From positions 1 to 17,210 of the forward strand of contig JAEZDA010000090.1 of NCBI GenBank assembly GCA_023433345.1: DNA of 17,210 nt, read 5' to 3'. The stretch comes from Bacteroidota bacterium (GTDB lineage Bacteria; Bacteroidota; Bacteroidia; Chitinophagales; Chitinophagaceae). Numbering within the stretch: the stretch's first letter is position 1; each line of letters starts with the position of its first letter. The notes under the pieces were generated by a model, which saw only the letters and a list, made by a program, of their open reading frames with translations, was not told the origin of the DNA and did no database searches. Shown here piece after piece: positions 15,701 to 17,210 of this stretch. A program made the position numbers and the translations under genes.

Positions 15701-17008
15701 ACCGGTCTGGCATTGATTTGAGTTGTTTATTGGGGTGCATAACGGGAGCGTGGTATTGCTACCTGTAGAAGAGAATAACATCCCGGGAACATGATTTGGC
15801 AGGCAGGTAATCTCTGGCCCTACAGAAAGGTTAGAGGAAGCCCCGCTCGGCGGCAGACCCATCGAGGCGGGGAGGTGGGGAATACAGGTTAAATTGCTGT
15901 TACCGCTGCAGCTCAATATATTCAATTTTGGTGGCAGCGGGGGTAGGGAAGAAAGAGAATTGTTATGGCATAATAGTATCACTAATGAATCAGGAAGAGC
16001 AGGTAAAACATGTAAGGGATTTCCATAGCTTCTAATTTCTCTCAGCTTATTCGGAAACAACCCAACCGCGGAAACAGAACTGAAACTAAAATCGAGGTAG
16101 GTCAGGTTATCAGGAAGCGTTGGCAAAGGCTGGCCGATTCTATTCGATCCACAATCCAAATATTCCAGTGAGGGCGGCAAGGCCGGAAAGCCCACAATCA
16201 GGTTACTCCGGCAATTCAAATAAGTTAAGCCGGCGGGCAGCGGAGGCATTGATGTTATTCCTGAAAAAGGACCATCTGAAGAATAATTATTGCTGCAATT
16301 TAGATAGGTTAATGAGGATGGTAAAGCAGGTAAAGACGAAAGTCTACAACCTGAACAATCTAGATATTTTAACGAAGCAGGTAACGCTGGCAAGGCGGTG
16401 ATTCCATAATATGTATGACTTACTCCGTCAAAAACACTTGATCTGTTTCCACTACATTTTAGGGTGTCCAGACTAGCAGGTAACGCCGGGAGGCTGCTCA
16501 GCTTAGGGCAACGCGAAACATCAAGATATTTCAGTGCCGGAGGTAAGGCCGAATTTATAACGGTTGTATTGCTCGAGGAGGCATCGATCCTTTCCAAGGT
16601 TGTTGGGAGGATAAGCGGAAAAAGAGATACCCCTGCAAATTCAGGACTGCCGCTTCCCATGTTGCGGCATATATAAGTTTTCAAGTTTGGTGGTAGTGCC
16701 GGAACCATTAGGTTAGTTCCAAGGTGGTCACCTGTACCCGAAATATCAAGGTAAACCACACTGGTGAAGGCTTCAAGGCCACTTAAATTGAAAATGCCAC
16801 TTTCATTTCTAATAAGCAGGGTATCTTCATTCGCAATGGCGGCGCACGTCAAATCAAGACTGTCGGTGGAGCTATTATAACAGGAAGGATAGCGGGAAAT
16901 TAAAAACATCTTGAAATAAGAATCTGTGACCTGGGTATGCGCCTTTAGTGAAAACAGACTCGTGAAACTTCCAACAAACAGGAAACACAACAGCGTAAAT
17001 TTTCGCAT
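12701..17008 (-). CDS. large T9SS type A cargo protein with LRR, SdrD_B, DUF11-like and SprB repeats
   Basis: A 1435-residue predicted surface protein. Residues 1-24 are a signal peptide. About 100-385 holds some ten leucine-rich repeats of the IpaH/YopM form (LPxLPxxLxxLxCSxN). Residues 438-530 form an SdrD_B/Cna-B-like domain with a calcium-type loop 'YDHNSNGIRDAGE' (Asp446, Asn448, Asn450, Asp454, Glu457). About 531-785 matches the DUF11-like repeat of Bacteroidota surface proteins ('GSFDPNDK', 'IRFQNTGTDTAFNV', 'LPDSNVNEPLSHG', 'NKANIYFDYNAPV'). Five SprB repeats (about 790-1170) and two Ig-like domains (1171-1258, 1262-1352) follow. Residues 1356-1435 are a type A CTD ('SVYPNPVRSVLTI', 'DNGRRLTTF', 'SGVYFVRL', final FIKQ), the type IX export signal. 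The likely role is a long adhesin-like stalk with an N-terminal LRR binding head. No enzyme motif is seen. It appears monocistronic, with its own terminator. The frame is intact throughout. Confidence 0.93.
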   Translation of the reverse strand: MRKFTLLCFLFVGSFTSLFSLKAHTQVTDSYFKMFLISRYPSCYNSSTDSLDLTCAAIANEDTLLIRNESGIFNLSGLEAFTSVVYLDISGTGDHLGTNLMVPALPPNLKTYICRNMGSGSPEFAGVSLFPLILPTTLERIDASSSNTTVINSALPPALKYLDVSRCPKLSSLPALPASLDTLKCSGNRSSVFDGVSHTYYGITALPALPASLKYLDCSGCRLSSLPALPSSLTYLNCSNNYSSDGPFSGITSMPPLPAGLTYLNCRSNLIVGFPALPPSLEYLDCGSNRIGQPLPTLPDNLTYLDFSFSSVSAVGLFPNKLREIRSYGNPLHVLPALPDSLVILLCHNNSLSSLPPLPPKLNILSCSGNSNLTCIPHLPASMGLPPSGASSNLSVGPEITCLPNHVPGMLFSSTGSNTTLPLCTPINNSNQCQTGPVIAGTIFYDHNSNGIRDAGENGRANVKVESSLGIVSFSNANGYFEIGGDTGANTISIVSPNPYSSIPPSASYSFSSYDTSVTGLYALQPGVITDSLVMSIVPQNIARPGFHMNYILNWENTGTTQFSTQMKIVYEDANLIYQNASVPGVTAAGGILTVPSFSTSPGDHGSITFEFVMRTTATLGDTMLTAASANFNGKVLRDSVYQLIRGSFDPNDKGATPILTSAQVSDGTFIDYLIRFQNTGTDTAFNVVVTDTLSNLLDASSFEMISTSHPSKNLRDGNKLLFEFINILLPDSNVNEPLSHGYIRFRIKTVSTLPLGSVVPNKANIYFDYNAPVITNVATTTVQDPIVCFTASTTSTPATCAGVNNGTITVTVSGGTAPFTYQLNAGASQVSPTFSSLASGNHTVIVEDANNCRDSIQVIVPAGPGLTVAATTSNADCGIQNGGIAVLVTGGVAPYSYVLDGAPPQSSPNFTNVASGVHRVIVTDAPGCSGLVDVTVSSAGSFSITVVTTPATCYGVDNGTATATPLGGTAPYSFSLNYGTQQASASFTNVPGGQNTIIVTDANNCTDSVQFNIAVGPGIIVTASVTPAVCAQHNGTITVAASNGTAPYSYGLNFTTTQSSPILTGIIPGSNYYTVSDAIGCSVTQSIQVNEVPITATITTTPSTCSAGGTIEITGSTGTPPFMYAINGGAMQPSSLFDNLIGGNYVVKVQDANMCTYTETVTVTVSPGTITPSVSIYSPSSTVCQGDFVVFTATPVNGGANPQYQWLVNGSNYGPSSPQLAISPMVSSDVSVQLISNDPCASSAAVTSNVISIIVTPSRGPEITITGVTTVPAGASSTITTSIVNGGSSPTYQWQDSTSTHPWANIPGATNAGIDYSPQQTGDALRAIMTTNVECAAMPYAYSNELVFTVESTIPRMSVYPNPVRSVLTIENNTQIQWANADIIDDNGRRLTTFRNTNASAEVRLDVSRLMSGVYFVRLTNRDGKPEYFKFIKQ
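13499..14641 (-). repeat. five tandem SprB-type protein repeats
   Basis: Within the large cargo protein five units of 75-78 residues start at about 790, 866, 942, 1019 and 1094. Shared landmarks are 'TPATC', 'NGT[IA]T', 'GGTAPYSY', a Phe/Leu-containing strand and '[DE]AN[NM]C'. Units 1 and 3 are the closest pair. The repeats are diverged at DNA level, so recent duplication is unlikely. SprB repeats take their name from the Flavobacterium johnsoniae gliding adhesin, but also occur in non-gliding species. Confidence 0.85.
15854..16711 (-). repeat. IpaH/YopM-like leucine-rich repeat array
   Basis: Encodes residues 100-385 of the large cargo protein. The L/M/F/I before the 'PxLP' signature falls at 173, 206, 226, 254, 274, 295, 335, 355 and 376. 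Steps are 20 or 21 residues, apart from 33 and 28 (inserted loops) and 40 (a degenerate unit between). More degenerate units occur at about 101-165. The 20-21 period and Pro-rich strands are those of the bacterial LRR class known from IpaH and YopM; here the protein is secreted by T9SS and has no ligase domain. Confidence 0.85.
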
Positions 17009-17020
17009 GCTTTTTCTTTT

Positions 17021-17209
17021 TTAAGAATTTGCAATTGTACTGTAGTTAGGAGAGGCAAGGGTGATTTTCTGGGAAAAGCGAAAAATCTTTCTAATATAAC
17101 AATTTTTCAAATAATTAACGGTAGAAAATTTGTGTTTGAGACTTAGATAGTTCCGGGTCGAAGCAATTGTGAATTTGAAGCATTGTCCCCCTGGCCCCTC
17201 AACTTTATC
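17021..17209 (-). other. open frame at right edge, coding status unclear
   Basis: On the minus strand a frame is open from the right edge for 62 codons to a TAA that lies 12 bp upstream of the large cargo gene. It could be the end of another gene, which would place the cargo gene in an operon. The translation is rich in Lys, Asn, Ser, Ile, Phe and Tyr, as expected from AT-rich non-coding DNA, and I recognise no domain. The same 202 bp would otherwise be the leader of the cargo gene; I found no convincing promoter there. Confidence 0.15.
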
Positions 17210-17210
17210 A

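Noticed and set aside
13499..16711. CRISPR or DNA tandem array in the repetitive stretch
   Set aside because: The periodicity is at protein level (LRR and SprB units) in one intact reading frame; the DNA units are diverged and there are no spacers.

Overview
The window looks like a chromosomal segment from a member of the Bacteroidota, most likely a Chitinophagaceae or Cytophagales/Sphingobacteriia-type organism. Four things point there. Two proteins end in type A and one in type B C-terminal sorting domains of the type IX secretion system (T9SS). One protein ends its body in the 'LPVE...L.WTT..E.NN..F' fibronectin-like module typical of this phylum. The regulator pair is a TPR/HisKA_3 histidine kinase with a NarL-type response regulator. 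A TAnnTTTG -7 promoter element lies just before one gene. No rRNA, tRNA, IS element, integrase or CRISPR array was seen. I cannot name the genus.

Layout: only the first gene is on the + strand, the 3' part of a TIP30/HTATIP2-like NAD(P)-binding protein. All other genes are on the - strand. Read in the direction of transcription (right to left) they are: (i) a 1435-residue T9SS cargo protein with IpaH/YopM-like leucine-rich repeats, an SdrD_B domain, a DUF11-like domain, five SprB repeats, two Ig-like domains and a type A CTD, closed by a strong hairpin terminator; (ii) a two-gene sensor kinase/response regulator operon ended by its own terminator; (iii) a three-gene envelope unit of a tail-fibre-like VGIGT-repeat protein, a type A T9SS protein and a small beta-trefoil-like lipoprotein, again with a terminator; (iv) an MFS exporter with a near-leaderless promoter; (v) a 991-residue M12B (reprolysin-like) metalloprotease with a SprB repeat, Ig/PKD-like domains and a type B CTD, followed 62 bp later by a large lipoprotein of unknown role.

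The theme is the cell surface: three T9SS substrates, two lipoproteins, a fibre-like protein and a periplasmic-TPR sensor. The kinase pair lies between two surface-protein units and may regulate one or both, but that rests on position alone. The type B cargo protease has no porP/sprF-like partner gene within the window.

No known defence, mobile or biosynthetic system is visible. The least ordinary things are the F-x-G-containing loops inserted in the LRR array of the 1435-residue protein, a pair of divergent promoter-like motifs in the 6.1-6.3 kb spacer whose + strand member has no gene after it, and the direct and inverted repeats before the metalloprotease gene.
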